Shown here: positions 9,707 to 22,075 of the stretch, piece by piece | Numbering within the stretch: the first letter of the stretch is position 1 | How the letters are laid out: every line of letters begins with the position of its first letter | Assembly (NCBI GenBank): GCA_024362935.1 | Contig: JANCRA010000011.1 | Coordinates: forward strand, 2,418,001-2,482,000 | Length of the DNA: 64,000 nt | Origin: Setophaga petechia | Taxonomy: Eukaryota > Chordata > Aves > Passeriformes > Parulidae | Direction of reading: 5' to 3' | Translations under genes and position numbers: made by a program | Notes under the pieces: model-generated | Told to the model about the DNA's origin: nothing | The model's database searches: none | Seen by the model: the letters and a program-made list of their open reading frames with translations, nothing else

Positions 9707-10257
9707 TGTGTATGAGGATGTGAGAATGACCACCATTTAAGTGGTGGAGAGATTATATATTTTTTTAAGGTGAAATATGTATTTTAGGATTACTGTACAG
9801 GGGGGTTATATCTCTGTTCAGGGGGGTTATGGAGACAAGATGGAGGAATCGGGGCGTGCCTCATGCTTCTTCCTTCTTCTTCTTGTCTTCCATCTTTCGT
9901 GGTGATGCTGGCACTTGGGGATTGGTTTATGGTGAAGGTACACTTGTCAATAAGGGTGAAAGATATTGGGAATAAAAAGTAAATATGATATACGTAGTTT
10001 TTGTTATAAAAGGACACGACCGCCCTGTGGGTGGTCAGAGTGCCCTTGGCTGCCTTGCTGGTCAGACCCCGGCTGGCAGAAAGGAAAATCTCTGTGAGAT
10101 AAAAATTAATAAACATTCTGAAGACCGAAGCCTTGAAGAGTCCAGACTCGTCCTTTGATCCGCGGGCTGCCCCGAACCATCCTGCGTGTGCCCAAGCAGA
10201 GAGAACAGCTGGACTGGGCAACAGCCAACTTGCTTTGGTCCAGACAGTGATGGTGCA
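9707..10257 (+). mobile_element. Retroviral LTR (songbird ERV type)
   Basis: The block has the order of an LTR: a U3-like part with GGGGGGTTAT repeats, a TATA box (TATAAAAGG, 10005-10013), an R/U5 part with a polyadenylation signal (AATAAA, 10108-10113), and possible TG...CA ends (TGTG at 9707, TGCA ending at 10257). Segments such as GATGCTGGCACTTGGGGATT and GGTCAGACCCCGGCTGGCAG resemble LTRs I associate with songbird endogenous retroviruses. The ends are uncertain. I found no clean target-site duplication, and no primer-binding site or gag follows on the right, so it is a solo LTR or the right-hand LTR of a truncated copy. Confidence 0.8.
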
Positions 10258-13200
10258 CTCAAATGTAAGGATTTAGCTACAGTAACTGGTGTGTTAAAAT
10301 GTAGTCATGCATAAATTCTTTGTACATAAATTTGGTTTCTTTGGGAATTATTAAACCTCAAATAAAGAGGCAGTATTACATCTCCAGAATGAATTGTCCT
10401 GAATTTTATTCACACACCAGAATGAATGAAAGGCAAGATAAAAAACCTGAATGGAACAGGCTGAAAATGTACAGTTTAATCTTCTAGGAGTATAATTTTC
10501 AGGTACATTATGAGAGGCAAGTATGGCTGTCTAACCAGTAAAGTTAAAACTGGAAACTGTTTTTCAAGGTTTTGTTGAATTGGTAACAAAGGAAACCAGT
10601 TACCCACCTTGCAGTAGTGAAATTTTAAGGTATATAATGATATTTGACCTGTTCTGATATGCTTGAAGGGTTTATGTGTCCTTTGGGTAGGAAGTGGTAT
10701 CTTTGACTTCTACACCTAATTATGAAATACATCCCAGAAAGTCAGCCAAGAAGATGTTATTTCTGGTTCCAGTACATGAAATATATGTTTGACAATTTAA
10801 AGCTGTATATGTAGAGAAACATGTAACTTATTACCGCCTCTGGGTATGAACAGATTTATGCACTAAAAGTTTCACACAGGTTTTGCTAGACTGTTCCTAT
10901 ACTGTTCATGCAAAATGTGTGTTTCTAATGGCAACTTCTAGCATACAGTCTTTTAAAATATTCCTGCTTTTCAGGAGTTAAATAATCACTTTTGTCCAGT
11001 ATTTACATATTTACATGTACAAAAAATTGCAAGTCTATGATTTTATATGTACTTGTACCTATAAATGATTTTCAGTAAATAAGAAATGCATAAATATGTT
11101 ATCAATATGTTTCAATTAAATATTTATACATATACTGCTATTATTATTGTTCCTCAATAAAAAAACTTGTGTGTTATCAAAAGTTTAAAAGTAACCAACA
11201 GCTTCTTTCTATGTAATTTCTTGGCTCATTAAGGGATGAAGATGAAAATGGCAAAGCTCAGGAACCTTTTTGCTGAAACTATGCTAAAATCCAGCTCCTT
11301 TTATTGGCAAAGTGAATCTTTCTGTGAAACTGTAACACTTTGTGATGCCCTTTCTTTGCCTTGTCCTGCAGCTGTACCAGGAACATTCTTGCAGATTCTG
11401 AAGTCTGTACTAGAATTTCTTCATCATGTGAACAAAAATGATCTTAAATTTGATTTCATGTTGTAGAGCTGATATTAATGAAGGTTAGGCATGTTGGACA
11501 GCAACAAGAACTGCAAAGCCAAGAAAATTTGTCAGCTCTGCAAAGTCACCCTTGGAACCTGAATGGCAGACACAGCACCATGTGAATAAAACCTTTAATA
11601 TTTCAGGACTGATCTCCTGAGTTTCTTGGACTTTATAGATAAGTAGACATGGGTCATAATATTGAAATAAATCTGTATAAATTGAAATCAGTCTGTGAAA
11701 GGTACAAAGGACTAAAAAGAAAATATGGAAAACAGATAATTTATAAGAGGGAGACTTTTTATAATTTCCAGAATTTTTGGTGATTTCTAAGCTCTTTGTC
11801 CTAGCATATAACATGCAGGCTTTAGATAGGCTAATTTTTTTCTCTCTGAGAACTTATAGATGTTAGCATTCAATTTTCTGATTTTCTGATGTATTTTGTA
11901 AGGAAATTAGGTAGCTGTTTCACTCCCCTCCAAATATCAAAAGCTATAAAAGCTCTGTGAAGATCTCATTTCTGATAGAATGACTGCTCAGAATTGCCTC
12001 TGCCCCTGAAAACAAGGTGTAGAGTCTATTCATCACACAGCAGTTTTGAGACATTTTTGGTTCAGTTGCAAATTTTGAGACTCTCTGGATTTATTTTTGC
12101 TTTTAAGTGAGTGCTCCTTGCTGTTTCAGCAGCCATTATCAATTGCTTGCTCTCCATCCTTTTTCTTTTCACTCACCTAATTTCCTGCCCACATTTTAGA
12201 TTCAGTGTTTCTAACAACAGTAACTTAAGTATGAATTGTAAATTGCAGAAAGTCTCCCTTCAATCTTAAATTCACTGAGTAGGCAGGATTGCATATCTTG
12301 CATTTCATTCCAAGGATGTAGGGTATTTTTGTCTGCCCATTTTTTCTGAAACACACAGTCAATTAGTATTGATTTCTGGTCTTCTGTATCCCACATGCAT
12401 TGAGGTGATGCAAAGAACTTCATGCTGTACTTCTTATTATGCATTTTATATCATCCAGGCATAATGCACAGAACAGTTCTTTTCAGATTAATATCATTGG
12501 TTTGTCCAAAGGTGATGGACGTGGTGGTCTTGATGCCATTTCAATTACATGATATACATCTATTATTTTCTCCACACAATCTAAAACTTGGAAGAATGGG
12601 ATGAGTGTTGATTACCACAGGTAATGGTAGCCAAAATTTGAAAGACTATTTTATAAAGTGTGCAAAGGTTTATAGCATGATTTCAGTGAGAGATGAATAT
12701 TGTATAAGATAATGCAAACATTTTTATTACTGATGGCTCCCACTCTTTTCTATATCTTGCTTGATACTGGAAATTTTTAATGTCTATGTGAGAAACGAAG
12801 TAAAAACAACATACACAGCCTATCAGTAGCTTACATTTGTAACACAGGCTGCAAAAATAAAGCTTGCTTACATCCAGACACTGTTTCAGATATTTTATTC
12901 AAGATTTCCATACTTATGTCATGCCTAAGAACAAATATCAGCAACTCTATAAGATGGAAAGAACTTCCCAAAATTAGTTTTTAGATTTTAATTGGAAATC
13001 TGACACTACATGGATCACCTGCTTTGCAGAAATGGGTCTTGTTCTTTCATCCAGATGTTTCGTCGTAACCTTTCTTGTGTTTTCAAACAAACACGTGACA
13101 TTTCTAGAAATGCAAATTAGGCCTTACAATTTAGTGTTCTAAGATATTCTCTTAGCAACAGAACACAGCTGTTGATTGTAATTCTGATCACAAATTACGT

Positions 13201-14168
13201 AGAAAAACAGAGTCATATTAGACTATTTTCTCTTCATACCTCTGTTTTCTCTCACGTTTCACACAGTTTCTTCTTCAACAAGAAACAAATATGTGTGAAA
13301 AGGGAGAAATAGTGGTGTTTCATAGGAGAGTGTATTTTCTTCTTTCAGACACACAAATTTGATACTGAGAAATGAATACTTCTTTTAGGTAAGCTGGAAA
13401 ATTTTGTCAAGGCAACCCAAAATTTCCTAAATGGCAAACTTCTGAAAGTGGGACAGCTGCTATCAATTAGCAATTCAAAGTTCATGTTCTCATCAGCTCA
13501 TGTCTTGAAGTACAACAGCATCCTTTCTAAAGCACTTACAATTGCAAATCCATAGCATTTCTCTACAAAGTACCAACCTCCCCTTTGCATCCCTCCATTA
13601 AGTTTTTGGAGTTGTTATCACAACAGAGATGAAATTGAGTTGTTATCACAGTAGAGATGAAGGATTTAATTTTCAATGCTTTGCACTTCTTTCAAGCACA
13701 TCACCATTACTCTCCCTGCTTGGAGATGCTTAGGCCTTTCTGTGCTGGCAGGGATGCAAATAACCATCCCAACTCCACGTTTTTTATCCTGTTTGTATTA
13801 TCACCTAAGCAGTCATTCATACATGGAGACAACATGTTTCAAACACCTCTGAAAACTTTCACTATATTTTGTCATCTCCTTTCTATAAAATTCTCCAGGA
13901 CGTCTATCAGGATGACAACAGCTAGGAGCAAGGGAACTGATACCTTCCCTGTCAGATGGATCACTGTCATATGATTATGTCCTTGGGCTCCCCATCCATC
14001 AGCCATATCTCCATGTTGTCACCTTAGGATGTAATTAGGTGCAACCATTTTTCATGTAACAAACACATGCCAACTGCAACATCTGGGGAAAGCATAAAGC
14101 CAAGTGACACCTTCATGTTACATATTTTTCAGGCAAGGATCATCTCACTGTTCTGGGTTTGTATAGCA
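10258..14168. other. Intergenic, AT-rich, no gene seen
   Basis: Long AT-rich stretch. Open frames up to 109 codons (for example 11485-11814 minus and 13657-13974 plus) have no recognisable domain and look like chance. One tandem repeat at 13609-13664 is listed separately. Confidence 0.6.
13609..13664. repeat. 28-bp tandem duplication, two copies
   Basis: GAGTTGTTATCACA-AGAGATGAA is repeated with a 28-bp period. The copies differ at three or four positions. Confidence 0.9.
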
Positions 14169-14244
14169 TCTTGTAAAACATTACTTCAATTCCTGACTGC
14201 AGCTTTTAGTTTTTCCTGCAGTCAGGAATTGAAGTAATACAAGA
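14169..14244. repeat. Perfect 23-bp inverted repeat (hairpin)
   Basis: The arm at 14180-14202 (starting ATTACTTCAATTCC, ending GACTGCAG) is exactly complementary to 14216-14238, with a 13-base loop. Six further pairs (14169-14174 with 14239-14244) follow after a five-base bulge, giving 29 pairs. It is not part of a repeat family I recognise. Confidence 0.95.
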
Positions 14245-17224
14245 AATGTTGGTAGCAAATTCTTTTCAATGAGATCCAATTCATTGGACTGGAGTAATGT
14301 AAATCCAGTTTGCATTACTTGGATGGCCATTAAAACCATTTGAGATGAAAGTAGAGGGCATTAGCTCATGGAGAATTGTGTGCCTTCCAATCTCTATCAG
14401 CTCAAAGGCTTTCCAGCAGCAAATAATGTGAACTGGCAGGATGACTAAAAACCTTCCTGTTCGTTGCAGTTCTCAGAATTGTATACTGCATGAAGAGAGG
14501 GATTTAGTGACCACAGAAAAATACAGCCAAAAGAAATGTGGTGGGTAAATATGACTGGGAAAGAAGGTGAACCCAAGCCTGAATAGAGCATGAGTTTAAC
14601 CCAAAATGTCCTAGTATCTTCAGGGAGCTGGAGAACCTCCAGGAGGTCTGTCTTGGTCCAGATGCAGTAAGAAATGAAGCACTTCTTTGCAGACATTGAA
14701 ACAAAATAAAAATGGACAGCAGATGAGTAATTTTTCCCTCAGCTTTGTGATGGACTGTTTCACTCTCATATTACAGAGATGAAAGAACAGAGCAGTATGA
14801 TCCTCTTAGAGGGATGGTAACAGCCATGCAGACCCTCATCCTCTTGCTCTCCAGGGGCCTGCCAACTTTTGTGCTCTTTCATAGATGATTAGCACTAAAA
14901 CCACTAAAACATTGCCATCTCCAATTGAGTGAGAAGCTAAGGCCATATCACAGTAGTTCTTTGCTTCTGAATCAGTGGTCAATCCATTCCAGGAAGATAA
15001 AAATACAGAATAAATATTGCTGTTATTCCACATATCCTGGTAGTATTGTTTCAATCTGTTGGCTGTACAGTCTGTGAGACAGTGCACTGGTCAATGCTGT
15101 AAATGCTCCTTTTAAAACAGGGGAAGTTAGAACAGATATTATTTTAATGAAAGCATAGATGTGGAGGCTACAACAAAATCCACAGGAAGATTCTAAATCC
15201 TCCAACACTTTGGATTTTTCATCAGCCTGGATTTAAATTGACCCTAATAATGTGTATACTTAGTGCTTACAATCACATGTATAAGGTCCATAAAAAATAC
15301 AATTTAACAGCTGTGCAAGTATTTTTCTAATGACTCAGACTCTCTACTTTTTTGTTATTGTACAAAAATGTGATGCTTTTAAACTGAGCGGCATAAATTA
15401 CATTGTTGCTTCTCTGCTGCCATATAATATAACCTTTCCCCATGGTTATACATTTTTAAAGGGAGGTATAGTAAGTTCTGTGTATCCAGTGCACCTCCTG
15501 GAGTTCAGCATTCAGGCCCTTTTCCTGATCATTTACTTCCTCATCCTTGAAGATATAAAATCCTCCTGTTAGCTGTTTATATTGTGGGAGGCATGGGACA
15601 CCCTTGCTTTCAGACATCTTTCTCTGGCTGAAGGGATATCTTCAATGCTTAAGTACTTAATTATTATAGGAAAAAAAATGTTGCTGTCACAGAACATGCC
15701 TTTTGCAGACTGTTGCCATAAAATATGTTAACTTCCATGGTAATGTACATAAGTCTGCTATGAAACCAAACCTGGTCAAAAAATTCCTGTATCTGAGTTT
15801 GTCTACAGGGAAGAATACAGATGAGTGAAAAATTTGCTTCCAAGCATGGAAGGTAGCAATTTCATTTTCTCTCCATCAAGAGCCTCACTGAGATAAATAG
15901 GATTAGGACGTGACTGGGCCCTGCATGTAGTAATTCTGGGCAGAACTAAGGCAAGAGTCTTGCATTACAAAATCATTAAACATTAGCTTTTTTCAAGTTT
16001 TGGCACAAAGATTGCACCATGCCATCAATCATTAAATTATGTGCAAAATATAGCAAATTTCTCAGTTAAAAGCAAAGTAAAAGATTCCTTTGCATGACTT
16101 GTTCTTTACAAGGGCAGAATTAACATGCTAGCACAATAAATCAAACATTGAACTGGAAGACTTATCATTTGGCTTTCTGTATAGGACATATATGCCCCAT
16201 GACTGACTGAGTGTCCCAGTCATGGAAAAACACCCATTTAGCATGACTTTGGTGCAAGTGAATCAGTTTGCAGAAGGGCTGTAGGACCTTATTTTAGGCT
16301 CAGCTAAATGTATGGCTTAAACATCACCAGATTTGACTGTGGTTTAACAGGTAACCAATACATAGAGCACAGTCCTAAGGGCTAATTATTGCCAATATGA
16401 TGTGTCTCTCAAGAGGCAGGTTAATGTAAACTTGTATTTCTAATGTACCACATATTGCACTATAACAGCCCATCCTTCCAGTACAATTCAACTTTTCCTG
16501 AGATTCGGTTTGTTATGTACATTTGTCCCTCTTTCAGGAGGTTAGAAAAAACTGAACAAAATTGCAGCTGTTTGAAGTGAAATATGAAAAAAGTGAATGT
16601 AGCTTCTTATATTAAAAAAAATAATATATGTTTTGATTTTCAATGAAATATTACAAAAATACTAGTAAGTGATGGGAAAATGTAAGTATATAAACATAAT
16701 TTTGAAACTAAGAACAAATAGAAAAGAAAACTAGACACATTTATCTTCTGTTCATTTATTTTTAAAAGATTTTCCTTTATTCTATAAAGAAAAATCTTTT
16801 ATTTGTATTGAAAATCTATATTTGTAAAAGGTTTTTTTCCTTAGATTTAGCAATGCAAAAGCATTTATATTTTTTTAATTGCTTGCACTTTTATTTAACT
16901 TAACTACCATGTTCATGTTTGGAAACCTAGCTTTCAATAGCAACAAAGTATGTACATAATTAGTAATGGGGCCTTCAATCATTCCCCCTCTCATGTTCCA
17001 CTGTTTTCCCATATTCCAGCACAGTTATGTGCCCTTTAAGCTATTTTTATCAAGTGTGACAACTTTGAACTTGTTCCAAGACCATATTGCCTTAGATGTG
17101 ACCTTCTGGTGTGGAAGTTAAATGTTCTCTGAGAATCTTGCATATAACATGTACTTCTCTATATTTACTCTAAATGTAATATCTTCAAAGAATACCAAAA
17201 AGTCAGTGAAACATGAACTTTTCC
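14245..17224. other. Intergenic, AT-rich, no gene seen
   Basis: AT-rich, especially 16550-16930. Short open frames at 14445-15208 show no recognisable protein. A near-perfect hairpin lies at 16763-16801. Confidence 0.6.
16763..16801. repeat. Near-perfect 18-bp inverted repeat
   Basis: Arms 16763-16780 and 16784-16801 pair at 17 of 18 positions around a TCT loop (single C/A mismatch at 16774/16790). Confidence 0.9.
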
Positions 17225-17300
17225 TATAACAGCCCTAGAGCCTGATCCTTTATACATGACTTCAGTAGGATTTACACATGTGTAAGGGCTGTGGACCATG
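17225..17300. repeat. Old amniote interspersed repeat fragment
   Basis: GAGCCTGATCC followed by ACTTCAGTAGGATTTACACA and TGTGTAAGGGCTG resembles a motif family common in bird and reptile genomes ('cctgatcc...acttcagtgggact...gtaagggctg'). I recognise the pattern but cannot name the family with certainty. Confidence 0.45.
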
Positions 17301-20300
17301 TGTGCAAATATGGACACATGTTGTATCATATTAAGGTTCAATAATAAGGCTGGCCAGGAAACAAGGATTCTGTTTCGTGAAAGATTCTGAGGTTTTGGCA
17401 TTTGGTTTCATTCTGATGCAGGGTGAAATCAAGACTTTTCTGCATGTTTTGAAAGCAAGAGAGTCTGCAAAGGAGACAGAAGACAGACGTGTAACCGGGG
17501 CTAAGTATGTACCTGTCGTGGTGAATCCTCGTGTCAGACACTGCTTCAAATCTGAGAGCAGTGATTCAAACTTGCATGTGCCCTGGACAAGATGAATTTC
17601 CTTGTTACCACATTATTTGTTGTCCATAAACAAGTGAAGCCCTTCCTCCTCATTTTGAATGAAATTCCATTCTAAAGTTGAGGTAGGCAGTCCTGGTCCC
17701 CTTGTGCTGCTGGCCCAGTGTTTCATCTGCAGAACCATCATCTGACTGTGAGCTGTGCTGAATGCCAGGAACCCGGGAGGTGCGTTTGGTCCCAAGGCAG
17801 GTGACAGGCCATGGTGCTCTCTGGGCTCTCCAGACCTCTTCCCTGAGAGGCTGCAATCTACCCAGCAAGCATTCACAAAGCAGAGTTTGGGAACCAATGA
17901 TATAAGCAAAAGGGTCTGGTGGTTTTATATCTCAAGTTTTTATAATGTGACACAAGAATTCCTGTCACTGGAGTTTGTGTGTTATAGATATAAAATATTT
18001 GCCTAAGATGTATGTTTCTGGAGTATCAGCTTTTCTTTGGGTTTATAAGGAATTGGGTATCAAATAGAGTAAATATTCAGTTAGATGAACGGTTTTTGGT
18101 GAGAAAAAACATACTGAATGAGTATGAACTGCATCAGCTCTGTTCTATTTCATTTGTCTGAAAAGAAATTAATCATTATTTGATGTGTTTCTTAAAAAAT
18201 TACAGTGTTGCTAAAAAGACTTTGAGATGCATATGGATTTGAGATGTATCACATAATCAACAAATGTTTTGTGTACCTTGAGCATCCCACAAATATTGTC
18301 TTAGTAATGTGCTTTGTTTTTCAGTAATGTGGTAGACAATGACAGTAAAGCAAATCTCACACAAATTACATTTCCATTTGGATTGTACTATAAAATTAAC
18401 TTTTCCAGATTTGATGTTACCTTAGCAAGCATTAGATGATAACTTAACTGAATATATATTTGAATATTGATTTCATACAATAAAAACCCAAAAGAAATTC
18501 CCAAAAGTTTGAGTGAAATTCTTATGGACAAATGGAATATAGCTTTGTCTGTGGGTTGAAAAAGATCTGAAAATATTACTGGGTGCCTACTTTCTTCAGT
18601 TTTTACAGTACTTGCTTTACTGTTTGCAAGCACTGACCTGTGAAAACAGTAGGAAACAGTTAAAAACCAGTAAAGACAAATTCTAGAAGAGGGAATAGAA
18701 ATTGACAGATTATTTTAAATTTGAATACTTAGAAAATTGATGAGCAGGAAAAAAATCTGAATTTTCTGAGTTTACTTCCAACACAATTATTCAAATTTAG
18801 TCTCTCTATTTGAAAAAACTCAAAGACTATATTTAAAATTTTTTTTAAAAGTTTGCTTTCTTCATCATTTGTTGTTGGCATGACCCTAGACAAGTTTCTG
18901 GTACATTTTGCCTAAGGGCCAAAGTAATACTTCCACCCTGAATGTTAAATACTATCCAGCAATCTGTCCTAGATCTAGCCAAACAGACATTTATTCTGTT
19001 CTTTTTTATTAAAACAATATTTCAAAGAGTTACTTTCCACAAAAAAAAAAAAAAAAAAAAAAAAAAGGCAGGAATTGGAGCTGCCCTTTTTGAAGAGCAG
19101 ATGATGGTTAAGTTTTAACATTTATGTGGTAGCACCAAAGAGGCATGACTTAGTCCCCAGTCAAGCAGAGGCAGTTGAGCAGATGATATGAGGTGTAAAT
19201 GCTGAAGATCTGCTTCAGTGTGCCTGGTAAATATTATAAGCAAGGACTGTTCCCTCTCTGTAGATGTGGAAGCAAATCAGAAAGATCATAACTGATTTTG
19301 AGCAGGAGGCAGTGTTAGAGACAAGATTAGAATTGCAGAGTTGATTGCTGTGTAGTTCCGTTCCACAGCCAGCCCTGAGAGGCCCATTCCTGCAGGCCGC
19401 AGGTTCTGGCCCTCTGAGCTGAGCCCCTCCATTGCCAGCCGCAGTCCTTGCTCGCGTCCTCACACCACAACAGGCCGCAGGCAAAGCAAGGAGCGAATGC
19501 TTTTCACAGAAATTCTCAGACTGAGCTCTTTCACCAAGGATATATTTTAGCATTGTGTTTTCCCACTATATGTATCCCACTATGTGTATTCAAATAAAGT
19601 GGACCAGCAAGACTTCCTGCAATAGTGCTCCTCTAATCATGTATCAGATCTCTCCAAATGAAACTTTGGTTGCCTTGTGTTCAAGAGCTCAGCTGGGAAT
19701 GGCTGTGTGAGGGAGTATGAGTGACCTGTCATTGTGGGGAAGAAAACAGTGGCACTAATGCATGCTTATATCTGTGAAACAGTAGAAATACTAAGAAACA
19801 AATCCATGAAAGGACTTCATGGACAGTAAAATCATTTGTCTGAAAGGCACAAGTGCATCAAAGTTCATGTCCTTTTGGTGCAATAGGACAGAGAGCAGCA
19901 GAGATCTCACAGTAATATCAAAATAGAGTAAGCAGAGTATTTTAAGGCTCTTTTTTTAAAGGAGCTAGAGGACCCAAATTTGTCTTTGCTTTGACCTCAG
20001 TGTGTAGAGGCAAATGCCAACCAGAAGAGGGAGCACATGTCAGCTGGAAGTCTATTCCCAGAGCTCTACCGGCTCAACTAATTACTGTGCTGACAAATAC
20101 AGCCATGTTGGCAAAAAAAATAAAAAAGATAAATCCGGGCTTGCCTTCAGGAAAAGGTCAAAGCTGATCAGAGAGGAACTGATATGTATATATGCCATTG
20201 AACTGCCCTAGCAGAAGTATTTCCACGTGTAAGAGTGACTGGATTTGAGACAGAAATGTGTCACTCTTGAGCTTTCATAGTCAGCTCATGAGATCAACAG

Positions 20301-20440
20301 CAGGCTCCTTGCTGTGCCTCTCCCACTTACAGTTCACACAGAGATCACTTATGTATGTAGTACGAGTCATTTCTTGCTGCAAAGAGGCCATGACCACTAA
20401 TTGCTTTCCTCTTTTACTCTCTTCCTCTTTCCGCCCTCTT
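17301..20440. other. Intergenic, mostly AT-rich
   Basis: Contains a GC-richer islet at 19360-19500, a 26-base A run with an upstream ATTAAA, and a 14-bp tandem repeat at 19561-19588 (TCCCACTATRTGTA twice). No gene recognised. Confidence 0.6.
19008..19066 (+). repeat. A26 tract with upstream ATTAAA
   Basis: An uninterrupted run of 26 A (19041-19066) lies 27 bases downstream of ATTAAA (19008-19013). This is the spacing of a polyadenylated RNA end, so the segment may be the 3' end of an old retrocopy. No parent transcript was recognised. Confidence 0.5.
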
Positions 20441-20790
20441 TTGGTTTTCCTTTTCCCTGTTCCTCCTGCTGCTCTGTCCCTCAGGTCTGGTTCTAGCCTC
20501 AGGCCCTGGGCCCTGGCTTGCCGAGCAGCGGGGCAGCTGTGGAGGTCTGGCTGCCTGCGGCACCCCCGCGGCTCCTGGGTCGCTCACCCTGCGTGCAGAG
20601 CGAGCAGGAGTGACTCCAGCCGTGGCCAGCTGCAGCTGGCTCTGTTGGCAGGAGTGCTTGGCTTGGGGAGCAGTGAGGCTTCCCTGCCACAGGACTTTTA
20701 CTGCCATCTTTTCTGCTGCCTCTGCCGCTGGATCACAACTCTAAATAGTTGTCTTGGCATCAAGGCTGCGCAGCCACGAACGTAGGGTGA
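20440..20790. other. GC-rich islet with raised CpG content
   Basis: A compact GC-rich block with about a dozen CpGs, including GGCACCCCCGCGGCTCC. It supports open frames on both strands (20258-20785 plus, 20414-20707 minus) that are explained by base composition. There is no recognisable protein. It could be a small regulatory element or a decayed repeat. Confidence 0.4.
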
Positions 20791-21975
20791 CTCAGAGGGG
20801 TTGCATGTGGGTAATTGGGAAGCACTGATTCATCCAAGAGGGACTTGCAATTCTTCCTTAAGTTTAGCACTGATGTGAGATTCTTTTCCTCCCTTTGCAG
20901 ATTTTTCATCCTACACTCATTTTTTTGTAGTTCTCTCTCCAGCACCCGTTGGCTTCTCAAGCTTTTTCTCTGTCCCCACTGACTCTTATTTTCAGTCTTC
21001 TCTGTCACATTCTTTACCCTCCACTCCCTATTTTCTATTGTTCTTTTTATTCTTGTTGTCCCCCTCTTTTCCTTCTTCCTTGTTCTTGTCTCTGCCTCTT
21101 TGTTCATAATCCCATCTCTAAAGTGACATCTCACATCTTCATCCTACCAGAAAATAGTCTTGTTTGCAAGCTTACAACTATTTTTCTTTCTTCTGCTGGA
21201 TATGCCACTTAAAACATCTTTGCTTCCTTGAAGGGCTCTGATTAAGATTGCAAATATTTTTCTTTAAATAGTTAGAATGAAACAATGATTTGAGGAATAT
21301 TTACTCAACAATTTATTTTCTCTTAAATGTATTTGCTTCTCCTTAAATAATAATTGAACTATGTTATAGCATAATAAAGTCTTTACAACAATTAACATAT
21401 AGACAATAAATTTAGAATAATTAAAAATTAGATTGCAAAGCTTTATTTGAAGTTAAAATTTTCCTGATCATATATGTGAGTTACGTGGCTGTACATAGAA
21501 ACTAAAATACTAAATATAGGTATTAATTATTGTCTTTTTTTTTAAATCTGTCCTACAGTGTGACTTTTTGCAAATTATTAAAAATAGATAATTTTGCATA
21601 TTATTATTTTTTGGTTCATTACTCAACCAAAACTAGAAAGCTGTTTGCCTTTCTCTATTATTAATAAGACCAACAGAAGAGGTATAAGTGGCAGTTTGGG
21701 ACAAGAGATCATTAGGTTTTACATAGTATGGAGTAACTAATATTATTCTTTCCAGCCTTTTCTTTCTTTCTGAGACACTTGATCTTTCAGGCGCTTCATC
21801 TTTTTAAGCAATGCTAGGTCAAGTCAGTTATCTAAGGAATAGTTTGCTAGAGAAAACAAAAAGGCAATGGTGTCTGACAGTCTTCAAATGCACTTTGTAC
21901 CTTGTTGTTTTAGTGTCAGCTATTGACAGATCTAGTTGGGGAAATTTCTGGTCCTATCAGCAACAACAATTCAAT
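20791..21975. other. Intergenic, no gene seen
   Basis: Pyrimidine-rich at 20900-21100, then strongly AT-rich. Nothing recognised. Confidence 0.6.
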
Positions 21976-22075
21976 CTTCCATAGCACTTTTCACATCAGA
22001 GCACATTACAAATAGCATTATCATCCCTCTGTTGGATAGCACAGGAGGTTGGGGCAGGGATAACTGACTGGTTAT
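21976..22075 (+). mobile_element. MIR-like SINE relic
   Basis: ATAGCACTTTTCACATCAGAGCACATTACAAATAGC and the following 'attatcatccc..' part has the order of the MIR core (agcacttt..gagcac..acaaat..attatcccc). It is strongly diverged. MIR-derived SINEs are old in amniotes and often survive as such fragments. Confidence 0.5.

Noticed and set aside
9790..10221. 143-codon open frame, minus strand
   Set aside because: It lies antisense within the LTR. The LTR signals are on the plus strand.
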